A stretch of 53,580 nt of DNA from contig JAQSWU010000005.1 of NCBI GenBank assembly GCA_029266475.1, positions 1-53,580 on the forward strand, read 5' to 3'. The stretch is from Rickettsiaceae bacterium (GTDB lineage Bacteria; Pseudomonadota; Alphaproteobacteria; Rickettsiales; Rickettsiaceae). Below, piece after piece: positions 52,009 through 53,580 of this stretch; within the stretch, counting starts at the first letter, position 1, and every line of letters begins with the position of its first letter. Made by a program: the position numbers and the translations under genes. Under the pieces are notes generated by a model, which ran no database searches, was not told the DNA's origin, and saw nothing but the letters and a program-made list of their open reading frames with translations.

Positions 52009-53580
52009 ATGGGTGGCATTTTTGAAAATAGATTTAAAAATATTAAACTAAGTAATATAAAAGAATTACCTCTCACTCAATCACAGGTGAATAACTTTAC
52101 CGGAAAAAGTTCTTTGTTAAGTAATTTTGCAGCAGGTACCAATATTACAGGGGTAGTAGTATCTACTAATAAAAATGGTGAGGCAATCCTCATTACTGAT
52201 GAAGGCCAATTCTTTCTTAATCAAGCTCAATCCTTAAAGAAAGGAGATCAGCTTAATTTAAGAATTGAATTGCTGCAGGGAGAGTTTGTAGCGAGGATAA
52301 TAACAGTTAATGATAAAACTAGTCCAGAAGATATCCCTCCCTTAAGACAAAATCTGTATAATCACTCAGGTAGAAACCTAATTATAAATACGGGTCGAAG
52401 GGAATATCTAAGTAAGGGTAATCCTGAGGAAATCATTGATATTTCTAATATTTTAGAACTCCAACTAGGATCAGTTATAGCATTAAAGGCAATAACTACA
52501 AATCAAAATAAGTTGATACCGCCTTTGAACATTATACAAAAAAAACTTGAATCTTCAGGTTCTGTAGCAGCGGCGAATGATGGCACAACTAATCTTGATG
52601 AAACTTTTGAAGACTATTTTGATAGGAAAATAACCTTAGAACAAAGTAAAATACTTATAGAAAACTTAAAGTATATAAATACGAATAGTAGGTTAAATTT
52701 CAAACTAATAAATGTAAATAGTGAGAGTAAGGCATTTAAAGTAGAAAACGAAGGTTCTAGTAAAAAATACTCTTTAGAGTCTAGATCTACGGAGAGATTG
52801 TTTTTACAAGATAATAGAATTTTTCTGGCTGCTAAGCTAATCGAGCAGCAAAGCAAATTTTATATTCTAACTGATTTTGGTGTATTTGAACCTGAGATAC
52901 CAATCAAAGATATTAACCTGCAAGGAACTCTTACCTTTGAGCTAATAAATGTTGAAAATAACAGCGAGATAAGTAATGATTCTTATAAATTTGATTTAAC
53001 AAAGTTTTTTAAACCGAGTGTTCGGTGGGACAATTTAGAGAAATATCTTAATGCAACTACAGATGGTATGGTAAATGACGTTGAGGACCATCAAATTCCT
53101 TTGCCTACCTTGGGTAAATCTTTACTTGCTAAGCTTGTTAGATTTGAGGAGGCTATTAGGGCGGGTGGTCTACAGGGATTATTAAATAAAGAGAATTTTC
53201 TCAAAGAAACGCAGAATGCTGATAAAGATGGCGAATTGCTGAAACTAGTTCAAGAGGATATGGATAATATAGAATACTTGAATAAGCAACTAATAAGTAA
53301 TTCCCCGAACGCTTGGCAATTTTTATTGATACCATTATTGCATGAAAAGCAATTAAATTATATTAAATCATTTACAAGGCACGACGAAAAAGATCCAACT
53401 AGCATGCGTTTTGTCGTTGAATTTACAACAGCTCTTACTGGTAATTTACAGTTAGATGGGTTAATACGTATCCAGGATTACACTAATAAGAAAATTGAAA
53501 ACTTTAATTTGATTGTCAGATCAGCAAATTCAATGTCTGAGGATTTTAAAAATGGTATATTAGAAATATTCCAAAATACC
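52009..53580 (+). CDS. Partial FliK-like protein, open at the window end
   Basis: A 524-codon open frame runs from ATG 52009 to the window edge without a stop. The N-terminal part is polar and beta-rich with no known domain. Near the end, NAWQFLLIPLLHEKQLNYIK, MRFVVEFTTALTGNLQLDGL and FNLIVRSANSMSEDFKNGIL resemble the C-terminal region of alphaproteobacterial proteins annotated as hypothetical or FliK-related, where a G-x-L-Q-L-D-G core is followed by a beta strand and helix. FliK sets hook length; that function is a hypothesis. It is divergent from the kinase gene and has no strong ribosome site. The 3' end is missing. Confidence 0.65.
   Translation, partial: MGGIFENRFKNIKLSNIKELPLTQSQVNNFTGKSSLLSNFAAGTNITGVVVSTNKNGEAILITDEGQFFLNQAQSLKKGDQLNLRIELLQGEFVARIITVNDKTSPEDIPPLRQNLYNHSGRNLIINTGRREYLSKGNPEEIIDISNILELQLGSVIALKAITTNQNKLIPPLNIIQKKLESSGSVAAANDGTTNLDETFEDYFDRKITLEQSKILIENLKYINTNSRLNFKLINVNSESKAFKVENEGSSKKYSLESRSTERLFLQDNRIFLAAKLIEQQSKFYILTDFGVFEPEIPIKDINLQGTLTFELINVENNSEISNDSYKFDLTKFFKPSVRWDNLEKYLNATTDGMVNDVEDHQIPLPTLGKSLLAKLVRFEEAIRAGGLQGLLNKENFLKETQNADKDGELLKLVQEDMDNIEYLNKQLISNSPNAWQFLLIPLLHEKQLNYIKSFTRHDEKDPTSMRFVVEFTTALTGNLQLDGLIRIQDYTNKKIENFNLIVRSANSMSEDFKNGILEIFQNT

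Overview
The window looks like chromosomal DNA of an AT-rich, intracellular alphaproteobacterium, most likely of the order Rickettsiales and most like the flagellated Midichloriaceae group. The reasons are low GC, rickettsial-type housekeeping genes (ffh, hemB, fumC, pal-cpoB, mutS, a PleC-like kinase), several ankyrin-repeat and F-box-like proteins of the kind delivered into eukaryotic hosts, and scattered flagellar genes (fliQ, a hook-derived protein, a FliK-like partial ORF). The taxonomic placement is inference from gene content; no rRNA is present.

Layout. 1-5.9 kb: ffh, a small unknown gene, a UPF0434/Trm112-like gene, a DUF983 membrane protein, a reverse-strand ankyrin protein and fumC. 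6.0-10.3 kb: a leucine-rich-repeat-like protein convergent with a 1108-residue chimera of an ankyrin-like head and most of a flagellar hook protein, sharing a strong bidirectional terminator. 10.4-17.9 kb: comEC, then envelope genes (pal, cpoB, a YfgM-like protein, bamB), then a reverse SPOR-ygfZ operon. 18-22.7 kb: a SAM methyltransferase with regulatory domain, fliQ, a 1.07-kb gene-free stretch full of dispersed repeats, and a hemB-sco1 operon.

22.8-30.1 kb is an accessory block rich in transferases. A five-gene reverse operon (Vat/CatB-type acetyltransferase, GrpB-GNAT fusion, APH(6)-like kinase, tandem GNAT, permuted-papain exported protein) is divergent from a three-gene forward operon (AAC(6')-like, alpha/beta-hydrolase lipoprotein, GNAT); another GNAT gene lies nearby. 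30.1-31.6 kb: rpmB-rpmE, initiator tRNA and an M15 peptidase. 31.8-36.5 kb: an F-box-like protein, polyhydroxybutyrate genes (phaB, phaZ) and a ferritin-like/DUF2945 stress pair. 36.7-40.6 kb: an unknown 511-residue protein, a repeat-filled gap and an ankyrin/F-box-like protein. 40.6-53.6 kb: a MITE, UDP-glucose dehydrogenase, an AsmA-family protein, mutS, a RimL-like acetyltransferase with an extra C-terminal domain, a second MITE copy, cytochrome b561, a hybrid-free histidine kinase and a partial FliK-like ORF running off the end.

The most unusual objects are the ankyrin-hook chimera, a dispersed repeat family with an A-run/TA/G-run core that reads as a similar short peptide in all six copies, and a pair of nearly identical ~106-bp palindromic MITEs.
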